DNA of 28,776 nt from an uncultured Eubacterium sp. (GCA_900545305.1 UQYD01000023.1:1-28776), one strand, 5' to 3'. Shown: positions 1 through 7,556, counted from the stretch's first letter. Notes: a model not told the origin generated them from the sequence alone. Program-made: numbers and translations.

Positions 1-549
1 ATGATAAGAATGAGTTATACTCAAGGCAAAGTATCTAAAAGAACTAAAATATTATTTCCTATAGTAGTTACAGTAATAGCAGGGATAATAGCACCACAAT
101 CAATACCTCTTATTGGATTTTTAATGTTTGGTAACCTAATGAAAGAATCAGGTGTTGTAGATGGATTATCTAAATCTGCTCAAAATGAACTTGTAAATAT
201 TTGTACAATATTACTAGGTATATCTATAGCATCAACTATGAAAGGTGATGATTTTCTAAAAACATCTACATTACTTATAATGTGTATGGGACTTATAGCA
301 TTTATATTTGATACAATAGGTGGAGTATTATTTGTAAAAATTATAAATATATTTAAAAACGAAAAGATAAATCCAATGATTGGAGCAGCTGGTATATCTG
401 CATTTCCAATGTCAGCTAGAGTAGTTCAAAAGTTGGCTACAAAGGAAGACCCTCAAAATTTTATATTAATGTATTCAGTAAGTGCTAATGTATCAGGTCA
501 AATAGCGTCTGTTATAGCTGGTGGTCTTATACTTGGACTATTATCTTAG
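1..549 (+). CDS. Sodium ion-translocating decarboxylase beta subunit (OadB/GcdB/MmdB family), C-terminal part
   Basis: This is the membrane subunit that couples decarboxylation of a biotin-bound carboxyl group (oxaloacetate, glutaconyl-CoA or methylmalonyl-CoA) to sodium export. The 182 visible residues show long hydrophobic helices and the family stretches RTKILFPIVV, PLIGFLMFGNLMKESG and GAAGISAFPMSARV. The family is usually about 370-430 residues, so the gene very probably starts upstream of the window and the ATG at base 1 is only a methionine within the frame. A separate SD-led small gene follows 13 bases later, as expected for decarboxylase operons. The sequence does not show which acyl substrate is used. 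Confidence 0.9.
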   Translation: MIRMSYTQGKVSKRTKILFPIVVTVIAGIIAPQSIPLIGFLMFGNLMKESGVVDGLSKSAQNELVNICTILLGISIASTMKGDDFLKTSTLLIMCMGLIAFIFDTIGGVLFVKIINIFKNEKINPMIGAAGISAFPMSARVVQKLATKEDPQNFILMYSVSANVSGQIASVIAGGLILGLLS

Positions 550-562
550 GGGGGGATATATT

Positions 563-667
563 ATGATTGAGGGATTAAAATTAATGGCTACTGGAATGTG
601 TGGTGTATTTTTAGTTACGGGTATAATTTATTTTGCTATAAAGATATTAAATAATTTTGATAAATAA
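563..667 (+). CDS. OadG-related small membrane subunit, 34 aa
   Basis: The frame encodes 34 residues beginning MIEGLKLMATGMCG, with a single hydrophobic helix over about residues 8-29 and a short polar end (NNFDK). It is preceded by a strong AGGGGGGG ribosome site and begins 13 bases after the beta subunit stop. Small one-helix proteins in this position are known in Firmicutes as OadG-related subunits that help assemble the decarboxylase. Length, position and topology support the call; there is little diagnostic sequence beyond that. Confidence 0.7.
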   Translation: MIEGLKLMATGMCGVFLVTGIIYFAIKILNNFDK

Positions 668-678
668 ATTGATTAAAG

Positions 679-703
679 TCCTCTTAAATAAGAGGATTTT
701 TTT
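679..703 (+). terminator. Rho-independent terminator of the decarboxylase operon
   Basis: A perfect 7-bp stem TCCTCTT/AAGAGGA with a 4-base loop is followed by seven T. It sits 11 bases after the small subunit stop. Confidence 0.9.
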
Positions 704-743
704 GTACTAAAAATGCAAATACTTTATTTAAAGAGGTGAAAAT

Positions 744-2045
744 ATGAAAAAGTTGGTTTTTACTGCTGTTCTTTTTGCCGGTTGTATTTTTTCAACAGTT
801 TTTGCAAATGCACAGACAGTAAAAGTAGGTCTTGAGAAATATTTTAAAAATTCTCCGTCTATTAGTATAAGCGATAGTTTAATAAAGGTTTCTATTGGAA
901 ATGGCGAAAAAAATGCTATTGGACTTGGTAAAAGTTATGTTGTGAAGCCAATATCTAAAAGTTACTATTCTATTGATAAATACTATAAAACTTATAATTT
1001 AGCAGAAAAGCAGTTGTTTCACTACATAGGAAATAGTTGCATTCCTGTTCTTACAGATAAAGGATGGACCATATATATTACAACTGATTCCAAAATAAGT
1101 AAAAATGGTATGACTAAGGTTACTACAGGTGCAAATGCAGTTGTTTTATCTGTAAATGGCTATAATAAATTTATTGTTGATGGTAATGCATCTGCTAGAG
1201 TTTCTACAAATAATGATGTTGTAAACTTGACAAAGGCAAAATATCGTGGCGAAATTGCTATGTATGTAAATAACGCAACAATTACTCCTATTAATTTTTT
1301 GGATATGGAGCAATATCTTTATAGTGTAGTACCATCTGAAATGCCTGGTAGTTGGCCGGTTGAAGCTTTGAAAGCACAGTCTGTTGCAGCAAGAACATAT
1401 ACAACAAATGCTCTTGGAAAGCATGGAGTATATGACCTTTGTGATACAGTTCACTGTCAATCTTACAATGGTATAAATAATGAATACCCAAATTCTACAA
1501 CTGCTGTTCAGGGTACATTAGGAAAACGTCTCTATAGCAATAATAAACTTATAGATGCAGTTTATTTTTCTTCTGATGGTGGTGCAACTCTTTCCTCTGA
1601 AGATGTATGGAACAATGCCCTTCCATATCTTGTAGGTAAAAAAGACAATTACGAAAAGGATTATAAGAAGTGGGAAAGAATATTTACATATACTGATTTA
1701 ACAAATATTGCATCTAAAAAAGGCTATGGCGTAGGAACAGTAACAGACCTTGTTGCTGGATATAATGAAAACGGAATTGTAACTTCACTTACTTTCAAAG
1801 GTAACTTAGGTACAAAAACTGTTATAAAGGAAGAAATTCGTTCAGCATTTAATGTTTCTGCTGATGGTAGTCTTTCATCAAGAAACTTTACTGTTACAAA
1901 GGGTACAGATAGTGTTACTCTTACAGGAAAAGGCTATGGTCATAGTTGTGGTATGAGCCAGTATGGTGCTAAAGCTATGGCCGAAGCAGGGAAAAATTAT
2001 ATTGATATACTTAAATTCTACTATACAGGTGTAGAAGTTAAATAG
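744..2045 (+). CDS. SpoIID/LytB-domain secreted protein
   Basis: This is a 433-residue secreted protein of the SpoIID/LytB family, whose best known member is the lytic transglycosylase that thins peptidoglycan during engulfment in sporulation. An N-terminal signal peptide (MKKLVFTAVLFAGCIF, cleavage likely near FANA) is followed by about 150 residues without a recognised domain. The SpoIID core follows at about residues 180-430: SVVPSEMPGSW with the conserved Glu, ALKAQSVAARTY, FSSDGGAT, and the C-terminal GYGHSCGMSQYGAKAMAEAG signature. The start follows AAAGAGGTG by 7 bases. queA begins 11 bases after the stop, so the two are probably cotranscribed. Cysteines at CDTVHC within the domain could form a disulphide. 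It may be a LytB-like vegetative hydrolase rather than SpoIID itself. Confidence 0.9.
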   Translation: MKKLVFTAVLFAGCIFSTVFANAQTVKVGLEKYFKNSPSISISDSLIKVSIGNGEKNAIGLGKSYVVKPISKSYYSIDKYYKTYNLAEKQLFHYIGNSCIPVLTDKGWTIYITTDSKISKNGMTKVTTGANAVVLSVNGYNKFIVDGNASARVSTNNDVVNLTKAKYRGEIAMYVNNATITPINFLDMEQYLYSVVPSEMPGSWPVEALKAQSVAARTYTTNALGKHGVYDLCDTVHCQSYNGINNEYPNSTTAVQGTLGKRLYSNNKLIDAVYFSSDGGATLSSEDVWNNALPYLVGKKDNYEKDYKKWERIFTYTDLTNIASKKGYGVGTVTDLVAGYNENGIVTSLTFKGNLGTKTVIKEEIRSAFNVSADGSLSSRNFTVTKGTDSVTLTGKGYGHSCGMSQYGAKAMAEAGKNYIDILKFYYTGVEVK

Positions 2046-2056
2046 AAAGGAAAGTT

Positions 2057-3118
2057 ATGTTAAAGAAACAAGATTTTTATTTTGATTTACCTGAAGAACT
2101 TATTGCACAAACTCCACTGGAAGATAGGTCATCATCAAGACTTATGGTTATGGATAGAGAATCCGGAGAAATTGAGCATAAACATTTTAGAGATATTACA
2201 GAATACCTTAATGAAGGAGATTGTTTAGTTTTAAATGAAACTAAGGTATTACCAGTTGGATTAATTGGTGCTAGTAAAGATACTGGCACTAAGGTTGGAG
2301 TCCTCCTTTTGAAAAGACTTACTGACGATACTTGGGAAACCCTTGTTTATCCAGGTAAAAAAGCCAGAGTTGGTCACGTTATTGAATTTGGTGATGGACT
2401 TTTAGAAGCAGAAGTTATTGACATTGTTGAAGAAGGTAATAGAGTTGTTAAGTTCCATTTTGACGGTATATTCGAGGAACTTTTAGATAAACTTGGTCAA
2501 ATGCCACTCCCTCCATATATTAAGGAGAAATTGGAAGATAAGAATCGTTATCAAACTGTATATGCTAAAAATGAAGGTTCAGCAGCAGCTCCAACTGCCG
2601 GTTTGCATTTTACTCCACAACTTCTTCAACAGCTTAAAGATAAAGGCGTAAAAATAGCAAAACTTACACTTCACGTTGGTCTTGGTACATTTAGACCGGT
2701 TAAGGAAGATGATATTCTTGACCATAAAATGCACTCCGAATTTTATATGATTGATAAGGAAAATGCTGATATTATAAATAATGCAAGGGCTAACGGTGGT
2801 AGAATTATTGCTGTAGGTACTACAAGTACAAGAACTTTGGAATCAATAGCAGAAGAAGATGGTTTTATACCCGTTAAAAGTGGCTGGACAGACATTTTCA
2901 TTTACCCAGGCTATAAATTCAAAGCCATAGATTGCCTTATAACTAATTTCCACTTGCCAGAATCAACACTCATTATGCTTGTCAGTGCTTTTTCTACAAG
3001 AGAAAATGTACTTAATGCTTATAAGTGTGCTGTGGAAGGAAAGTATAGATTTTTCTCATTTGGTGATGCTATGTTTATGGTAACCAGTACACCAAAAACA
3101 GGTAAATTCAGGGATTAA
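2057..3118 (+). CDS. queA: S-adenosylmethionine:tRNA ribosyltransferase-isomerase QueA
   Basis: QueA transfers and isomerises the ribosyl moiety of SAM onto preQ1 in tRNA, giving epoxyqueuosine at the wobble base. The 353-residue protein has the family N-terminus (DFYFDLPEELIAQTPLEDRS), GQMPLPPYIK, the core GSAAAPTAGLHFT near residue 175, HVGLGTFRPV, and TNFHLPESTLIMLVSAF near the end. The length is typical (about 340-355). The start follows AAAGGAAAG. In many Clostridia tgt follows queA; here a terminator and an accessory island follow instead. Confidence 0.97.
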   Translation: MLKKQDFYFDLPEELIAQTPLEDRSSSRLMVMDRESGEIEHKHFRDITEYLNEGDCLVLNETKVLPVGLIGASKDTGTKVGVLLLKRLTDDTWETLVYPGKKARVGHVIEFGDGLLEAEVIDIVEEGNRVVKFHFDGIFEELLDKLGQMPLPPYIKEKLEDKNRYQTVYAKNEGSAAAPTAGLHFTPQLLQQLKDKGVKIAKLTLHVGLGTFRPVKEDDILDHKMHSEFYMIDKENADIINNARANGGRIIAVGTTSTRTLESIAEEDGFIPVKSGWTDIFIYPGYKFKAIDCLITNFHLPESTLIMLVSAFSTRENVLNAYKCAVEGKYRFFSFGDAMFMVTSTPKTGKFRD

Positions 3119-3230
3119 AAACTGAGTTAGATAGACAGATAACTGAATTATTTACTCAAAATCGGTTTAAATCGCCCTACTTTTACAAAAGTTTGATTGA
3201 ATAAAAATTTATATTTTGCATATTTATAAA

Positions 3231-3264
3231 AAGGAGATTGCTCATAATGGACAATCTCTTTTTT
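3231..3264 (+). terminator. Terminator downstream of queA
   Basis: The stem GAGATTG/CAATCTC, extended by A-T and G-T pairs, has an 11-base loop and ends in a run of six T. It lies about 115 bases after the queA stop. Confidence 0.8.
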
Positions 3265-3331
3265 GTAATTATTATCCAACATCATTTTTACAGTTTTATA
3301 TATTTTTCACTTGAAATATAAGTTGCTGAGT

Positions 3332-3358
3332 AAAAAAAGGACAGCTTTAAACTGTCCT
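3332..3358 (-). terminator. Second terminator of toxin-immunity unit 3
   Basis: Read on the minus strand, a perfect AGGACAG/CTGTCCT stem with a 7-base loop is followed by a T run (3332-3338). It is part of boundary repeat a. Confidence 0.85.
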
Positions 3359-3406
3359 AATCTGCTTATTTATTGTGTTTGCTAACTTGTTTGTAACTTT
3401 TACATC

Positions 3407-3431
3407 AAAAAAGCACCCTTTTCAGAGTGCT
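3407..3431 (-). terminator. First terminator of toxin-immunity unit 3
   Basis: On the minus strand AGCACTCT/AGGGTGCT pair with one mismatch and are followed by TTTTTT. It lies about 60 bases after the immunity gene stop. Confidence 0.8.
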
Positions 3432-3490
3432 AATATCGTTTACTTGTATTAACTTTTCAAAATAGGCTGTTTTCGAACTTCAGATAACAA

Positions 3491-3874
3491 TTATTCTTCG
3501 TCATCGTCTTCTGCAGGGTGAACTTCATACAATTCAATCTTAGACAATATATAGTCCACATCAGCCTGCATTTGCTTATGTTCTTCTTCTGTCAAATCAT
3601 CATCATATAAGCCGTCTAAAAATCTAGGAATGTGATAACATAACTCTGTATGAACTCGTTCTTCTAAAATATCGTGTCTTACTTCATATTCCCCGATGGT
3701 TACTATCCATATAGCTAATGATGTACTATCTTTAACCAAAAGGTCATTATCTTCATCTGTCATATAGTCAGTAACAATTTCAGCATTTTCCCAACCTTTT
3801 TTCCCTAGTGGACGAAACGCATCCTCCACCCAGTCCTTATAATCCTGATATGTCAACTCTGGGTCTACTCTCAT
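3491..3874 (-). CDS. Probable immunity protein for the deaminase-type toxin
   Basis: This 127-residue protein is strongly acidic (it ends AEDDDEE and contains DEDNDLL and YDDDLTEEE), as is usual for immunity proteins of secreted toxins. I do not recognise the family. It follows the toxin stop by 14 bases on the same strand and is closed by two terminators, which makes it the likely cognate partner. I place the start at the ATG at 3874, eight bases after GGGAG. A GTG at 3883 in the same frame overlaps that ribosome site and is less likely. A decayed second copy lies at 9515-9893. The role is inferred from position, size and charge. Confidence 0.7.
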   Translation of the reverse strand: MRVDPELTYQDYKDWVEDAFRPLGKKGWENAEIVTDYMTDEDNDLLVKDSTSLAIWIVTIGEYEVRHDILEERVHTELCYHIPRFLDGLYDDDLTEEEHKQMQADVDYILSKIELYEVHPAEDDDEE

Positions 3875-3888
3875 TATCTTCACTCCCT

Positions 3889-5007
3889 TTATTTTCTATT
3901 CTCCCACGGTTTATTATGATTTTTTTCGGCTCTTTCTTTTTTATTAGAAACAACATTTACTGTAACATTAGGGTATTTATTCTTAAATTGTTTCATAACA
4001 CCTAGACAACTATCACACATACATTTTTCTGATAGCGTATTTATAGTATGTTCTTTGCCGTCCTTAGCAATATCAGCAGCATATTCAAATAGTTTAGCTT
4101 CGCTGTCCATTTCTCTTGAATGAGAACCTACTTCTATAGTTTTAAATTCAGCAGTTTCTTTTTGAAGAACTAAGTTATCCTTTGTAATTTTACCTATACT
4201 CTTGTTTTCAAATAGTTTATTTACTTCATCATATTTAAAATTTTTATATGCTGCATCATCTTCATTATTCAACTGACTATTTGCAATTTTAATTTCTCCG
4301 TCTAATTCCATTACAGCTATATTAGCCTTATTCTTAGCTCTACCTGTAAATCCCTTAGTCTTTGTATTAAAAGCAAAATCGTCAAGCTCAACAATCTTCA
4401 TTTTATCCATATTGCCTGAATTATCTTCGTACGAATTTACAACCCTGTAGCTATGTTTTAGGCTGTTCCATTCGCTAGTGTTATTATACTTTATTTTCTG
4501 AAATTCTTCAAGGCTTTCAGGGGCATATTTACCTAAAACATCCTTGTACCTATCAAACTGCTCTGTATCAATTTTAAGATTTTTAGCACCTTTAGAATAG
4601 TAATCCCAAGCCTGTTGACCTTTTTCATTTACAAAGTTTTCTTTCCATTCTTCATATGTCATTTCATTGACATAAACAGTTTTACCTGTTTCGGGGTCTC
4701 TTGCTGCTCTTTGTCTGTTTTTACTTAACAAATTGTCAGTTACAGGTATTGTAGTGCCTCGGCATCTAGGGTGGAATGGTGGTGCAGTTAAACCTACTTG
4801 AAATTCATCAATATCGTGGACCTCACCGTCATGACCACCACACACTTTGCAGGTTATTCCGTCAAGGGTTTCCAAGTTCTTATACTTTTCTACCCACATT
4901 TCTTTGTAGCTGTCTACTTGCGATTGATTGCATATGTTTGATACTTCTGTATGTATCAGTGTCGCACAAGCCTTTTCAGCTACATCGCTTTCTTTTTCAG
5001 GCAACAA
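3889..5007 (-). CDS. Orphan MuF (SPP1 gp7-like) tail fused to a deaminase-type toxin domain, 5'-truncated
   Basis: Residues about 1-90 are the C-terminal end of a phage minor head protein of the MuF/SPP1 gp7 family (CKVC at 53-56, PPFHPRCRGTT at 76-86). A linker shared with the unit-2 toxin follows (MTYEEWKENF, WDYYSKGAKNLKID, FDRYKDVLGK). The last ~80 residues resemble bacterial toxin deaminases, with DSE at 301-303 in the place of HxE and CMCDSC at 329-334 giving the CxxC zinc ligands. The BURPS668_1122 type seems closest, by recall only. Such domains deaminate cytosine or other bases in target nucleic acids. The frame opens at a TTG inside the T run of a terminator, with no ribosome site, and the N-terminal ~200+ residues of a normal MuF protein are missing. 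It is therefore an orphan toxin tip, probably not translated as it stands. Confidence 0.75.
   Translation of the reverse strand: MLPEKESDVAEKACATLIHTEVSNICNQSQVDSYKEMWVEKYKNLETLDGITCKVCGGHDGEVHDIDEFQVGLTAPPFHPRCRGTTIPVTDNLLSKNRQRAARDPETGKTVYVNEMTYEEWKENFVNEKGQQAWDYYSKGAKNLKIDTEQFDRYKDVLGKYAPESLEEFQKIKYNNTSEWNSLKHSYRVVNSYEDNSGNMDKMKIVELDDFAFNTKTKGFTGRAKNKANIAVMELDGEIKIANSQLNNEDDAAYKNFKYDEVNKLFENKSIGKITKDNLVLQKETAEFKTIEVGSHSREMDSEAKLFEYAADIAKDGKEHTINTLSEKCMCDSCLGVMKQFKNKYPNVTVNVVSNKKERAEKNHNKPWENRK
4485..4684. repeat. Pre-toxin repeat, copy 1
   Basis: This 200-bp segment encodes the shared MuF linker and aligns without gaps to 7245-7444 (constant offset 2760) with 23 mismatches by my count, about 88% identity. 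Outside it the two toxin genes do not resemble each other. It is the natural site for homologous exchange of toxin tips. Confidence 0.85.
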
Positions 5008-5075
5008 AAAAGGACAGCTTTAAACTGTCCTAATCTGCTTATTTATTGTGTTTGGTAACTTGCCTGTAACTTTTA
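5005..5075. repeat. Cassette boundary repeat, copy b (left part), with minus-strand terminator 5005-5031
   Basis: It matches copy a from the A run through GTAACTTTTA and stops at the methylase stop codon. It carries the same AGGACAG/CTGTCCT stem (5011-5017 with 5025-5031) followed on the minus strand by TTTTTT, so it now terminates the methylase transcript. The truncated toxin frame begins inside its T run. Confidence 0.85.
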
Positions 5076-6611
5076 TAGCAAACCATCAACATTAATTTTT
5101 CCACTCATTAAATCTGGCAACAACGCATCTCTCAATTCTATTAAATATTTATTTTGCATTGTGTTTAGCAACGCAATTTGATTTTTCCAAATAGATAAAA
5201 ATTGTAACAAAACTTCAGGTAAGTTCTCTTTATCATTGCATTTAAAGCAAAACTCATTTTTTGCTTTTGTAAATTGTATGTAGTCCTCAATATCAATTTT
5301 AATTCCTACAGATTTCATCTGTTCGTTTATCAATTTCGAGCTTTCTTTGCTTTGCTTATACTGTTCTATGTCAAATCCTAACTGTTTCGCAACAGTTTCA
5401 TTGATAACAAGTTTACAAGAATTACGCATACGGTTTATATAATTTATATTATCAGCTATTTGTTGAAAATCTCGATGTTGTCCTTCTTTGTTTTCAAGTT
5501 CAATATACCTTGACGGTTGCAATGTATAATTATTTTTCGCAATTTCTTCATTGTTCGTTTTTGCCGAAAACCCTACAACCCCGTCTGACCTGTCAATAGT
5601 TTGCAATATTTTCTGTATGTGTTCTTGTTCAAATACATTATATTGTTTCTTATATGTTCTGTTAGTGTGACTTGCTCCGCCAAATTGTCCATTTTGCTCC
5701 CTTGTCTGTACGGTGCAATTTTTTCTACTATCAACGAATGTAACTCGCCCTTTATATTTTTTATTTTTATTTAGAACAATTATGCAAACGGGTATTCCGG
5801 TTACTTCAAACATTCTCTCCGGAAGTGCAACGATTGTTTCAATTAAATCATTGTCCACCAAATACTTTCTAATATCAATTTCGTTTTCCTGTGTCATAAC
5901 GCCATTTGGAAGTATCATTACAACTTTATTTGCTTTTGATAGACAATGCAAAACAAACGCATAATTGGCATTGTTCGCCGGAGGTATCACAGGAAAACGG
6001 CTATCCATTTCTACTGGTGTAGGTGGGTTCCATTTAATGTTATAAGGTGGGTTACTAATTGCCACATCTAAAGAAATGTTTTTAAGTTCGCTGACAGTAT
6101 TAGGGTCTTGTACCTCTATAACTGTGCTGTATTTTGTCCCGCCCTGCAACTTGTAAACCTTTTTCTTTTCTTCCGTAAGTACATTCCCGTTGGTTACAAG
6201 ACCAGTTGCGTTATGTAAACATAAATTAAATAACAAAAACGGTATAACATTTTTATCAAGTTCCTCAACAAATATATTCTGTGTTTGTTTGTTATTATTT
6301 AGCATAGCAATAGACAATGCACCGCTGCCGCCGCAACAATCATAGAAATTATTACAATAGCCCGCCAATGCAGATACAAGATTGCAAAGACTTTTCGGCG
6401 TGTAGTCCTGTTTTTTCTCTGTCCTATCTGCTTCGTAATATTGCCATAATGCTTGTAACCAATCTTTTGTATCGTCTATTATTTCATTATATCTATCATA
6501 AAAATCAATATCATTTGATAATACTACATTAAACAATTTTTTTGATATATCTTTAACTTCTGTAATCTTGCATAAATTTAATAATTGATTTTTAAATTCC
6601 AATAATTCCAT
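5073..6611 (-). CDS. HsdM-like N6-adenine DNA methyltransferase with an HsdS-like C-terminal tail
   Basis: The 512-residue protein has the gamma-class N6-adenine methyltransferase order: YTPKSL at 70-75, SAM-binding FYDCCGGSGAL at 89-99 and catalytic NPPY at 187-190. HsdM-like segments follow (VVMILPNGVM, LPERMFEVTGIPVCIIVL). The last ~25 residues, IELRDALLPDLMSGKINV, look like the conserved end of type I specificity subunits (LRD-LLPKLMSGEI). No hsdS or hsdR is present, so it is probably a solitary methylase. The start follows AGAGGTA by three bases. The gene with its ribosome site fits exactly between two halves of a boundary repeat, so it appears to be a late insertion in the array. The recognition site cannot be told. 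Confidence 0.88.
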   Translation of the reverse strand: MELLEFKNQLLNLCKITEVKDISKKLFNVVLSNDIDFYDRYNEIIDDTKDWLQALWQYYEADRTEKKQDYTPKSLCNLVSALAGYCNNFYDCCGGSGALSIAMLNNNKQTQNIFVEELDKNVIPFLLFNLCLHNATGLVTNGNVLTEEKKKVYKLQGGTKYSTVIEVQDPNTVSELKNISLDVAISNPPYNIKWNPPTPVEMDSRFPVIPPANNANYAFVLHCLSKANKVVMILPNGVMTQENEIDIRKYLVDNDLIETIVALPERMFEVTGIPVCIIVLNKNKKYKGRVTFVDSRKNCTVQTREQNGQFGGASHTNRTYKKQYNVFEQEHIQKILQTIDRSDGVVGFSAKTNNEEIAKNNYTLQPSRYIELENKEGQHRDFQQIADNINYINRMRNSCKLVINETVAKQLGFDIEQYKQSKESSKLINEQMKSVGIKIDIEDYIQFTKAKNEFCFKCNDKENLPEVLLQFLSIWKNQIALLNTMQNKYLIELRDALLPDLMSGKINVDGLL

Positions 6612-6624
6612 AAATACCTCTATT

Positions 6625-6667
6625 TTTTACATCAAAAAAAGCACCTAACATTATTTGTTAAGTGCTC
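6625..6667. repeat. Cassette boundary repeat, copy c (right part)
   Basis: It contains TTTTACATCAAAAAAAGCACC, the segment that follows GTAACTTTTA in copy a. Copies b and c together would make one complete boundary if the methylase gene were removed; both junctions share TTTTA (5071-5075 and 6625-6629). Confidence 0.75.
6634..6666 (-). terminator. Terminator of toxin-immunity unit 2
   Basis: On the minus strand AGCACTTAACA/TGTTAGGTGCT form an 11-bp stem with one G-T pair and a 5-base loop, followed by seven T. It lies two bases after the immunity gene stop. Confidence 0.9.
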
Positions 6668-6668
6668 T

Positions 6669-6833
6669 CTATTTTAATATTTTTTCTATATCATTTATTG
6701 TTATGCTTATCGTTTCCCAATCTTTTGGAGAACTCCCAACATCAGCTATAAAAACCTTGTTATCAAAACCTTCAACTATAGTAGCCTTTCGACCATCTTT
6801 CAATAACACAGTATCGTACTGTTTTATGTTCAA
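6669..6833 (-). CDS. DUF4926-like small immunity protein, 54 aa
   Basis: The 54-residue frame begins (M)NIKQYDTVLLKDGRKATIVE and contains SSPKDWETISITINDIEKIL. The YDTVLLKDGR-TIVE pattern is that of DUF4926 proteins, which I recall as neighbours of DUF6883 proteins in several phyla. The start is TTG, seven bases after AGAGGTG, and that ribosome site is embedded in the last codons of the upstream toxin, so translation is coupled. Its size, position and terminator make it the probable antidote of the 6838-7443 toxin. Confidence 0.75.
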   Translation of the reverse strand: MNIKQYDTVLLKDGRKATIVEGFDNKVFIADVGSSPKDWETISITINDIEKILK

Positions 6834-6837
6834 TGTA

Positions 6838-7443
6838 TTACACCTCTTTTATATATACGCTTGTCATTTTTGTATCATTATCATTGCAAAGCCAACCAAC
6901 AACGACATTTGACGGCTTACCTCTATTGCCGTATAAAATAATTTTTTGTTCGTATCTATTACCATATCCGTTATTGTCTTTAAATATTGCCGGATACCTT
7001 GAAGCACTATAGCGAATTTCTTCTTGCAAATCTTTGTAATTGAGTACATCATACCCTAAACGACTTGTAAACGCTTTTCCTTTTGCGAAGCCCCCACCAT
7101 TAGACGGATTAAATAAATAATCACTAAATTTTCTGTCATCTATTGTCACATCATTAGCATTTGGTAATTTTAGCTCTGGATTTTCCAACAATGTATTTTG
7201 TCTCATATAATCTAACTTAACAAAACGATACCTTTCATAATTAGTATACTTTAATTCTTGAAATTCTTCAAGTGTCTTAGGAGCATTTTTACCGAGAACA
7301 TCCTTATACCTATCAAACTGTTTCGTATCAATTTTAAGATTTTTAGCACTTTTTGAATAATAATCCCAAGGCTGTTGACCTTTTTCATTTACGAAGTTTT
7401 CTTTCCATTCCTCGTATGTCATTTCATTGACATAAATAGTTTT
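6838..7443 (-). CDS. Orphan MuF-linker/DUF6883-like toxin, 5'-truncated
   Basis: The frame is open from about 7443 (KTIYVNEMTYEEW) and has an internal ATG at 7422, which gives 194 residues. Its first ~75 residues are the same MuF linker as in the unit-3 toxin (WDYYSKSAKNLKID, FDRYKDVLGKNAP). The rest differs: LPNANDVTIDDRKFSDYLFN, GGFAKGKAF-SRLGY and RYEQKIILYG resemble DUF6883 domains, which I take to be polymorphic toxin domains of unknown activity. Homology to the other toxin gene stops abruptly at 7444. No ribosome site precedes the first methionine, so the fragment is likely a silent toxin tip. Its stop lies four bases before the immunity gene start. Confidence 0.7.
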   Translation of the reverse strand, partial: KTIYVNEMTYEEWKENFVNEKGQQPWDYYSKSAKNLKIDTKQFDRYKDVLGKNAPKTLEEFQELKYTNYERYRFVKLDYMRQNTLLENPELKLPNANDVTIDDRKFSDYLFNPSNGGGFAKGKAFTSRLGYDVLNYKDLQEEIRYSASRYPAIFKDNNGYGNRYEQKIILYGNRGKPSNVVVGWLCNDNDTKMTSVYIKEV

Positions 7444-7444
7444 A
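7245..7444. repeat. Pre-toxin repeat, copy 2
   Basis: This is the partner of 4485-4684, ungapped over 200 bases. Sequence similarity ends sharply at the 5' end of the toxin fragment. Confidence 0.85.
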
Positions 7445-7556
7445 ATAATATATTATTTGTCAGCCTCTCTATGATTTTCTTCAAACAGATAAACATATAG
7501 GGAGTTTTCAAAATTAAATCACTATTTGTAAGTATTACTCAATAATATTCATATAG

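Larger units (their letters stand above)
3295..3432. repeat. Cassette boundary repeat, copy a (complete)
   Basis: This is the best-preserved copy of a repeat that recurs after each toxin-immunity unit. In + orientation it consists of an ACTTGAAATATAAGTTG core, a GGACAG hairpin preceded by a run of A, a spacer (CTGCTTATTTATTGTGTTTG), then ACATCAAAAAAGCACC and the complementary GTGCT arm. Bases 3332-3402 match 5005-5075 with three mismatches by my count. Copies d and e are more diverged but keep the order of elements. Confidence 0.8.
3119..3490. other. Gene-free stretch between queA and the island
   Basis: The 372 bases hold no convincing gene. They contain the queA terminator (+ strand) and then one complete boundary repeat with two minus-strand terminators that close the unit-3 immunity gene. 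I saw no direct repeat that would mark an attachment site. Confidence 0.7.

Noticed and set aside
7445..7556. A hidden start for the unit-2 toxin
   Set aside because: The minus strand carries a TAA a few codons before the homology break, and no SD-led start lies in the toxin frame.
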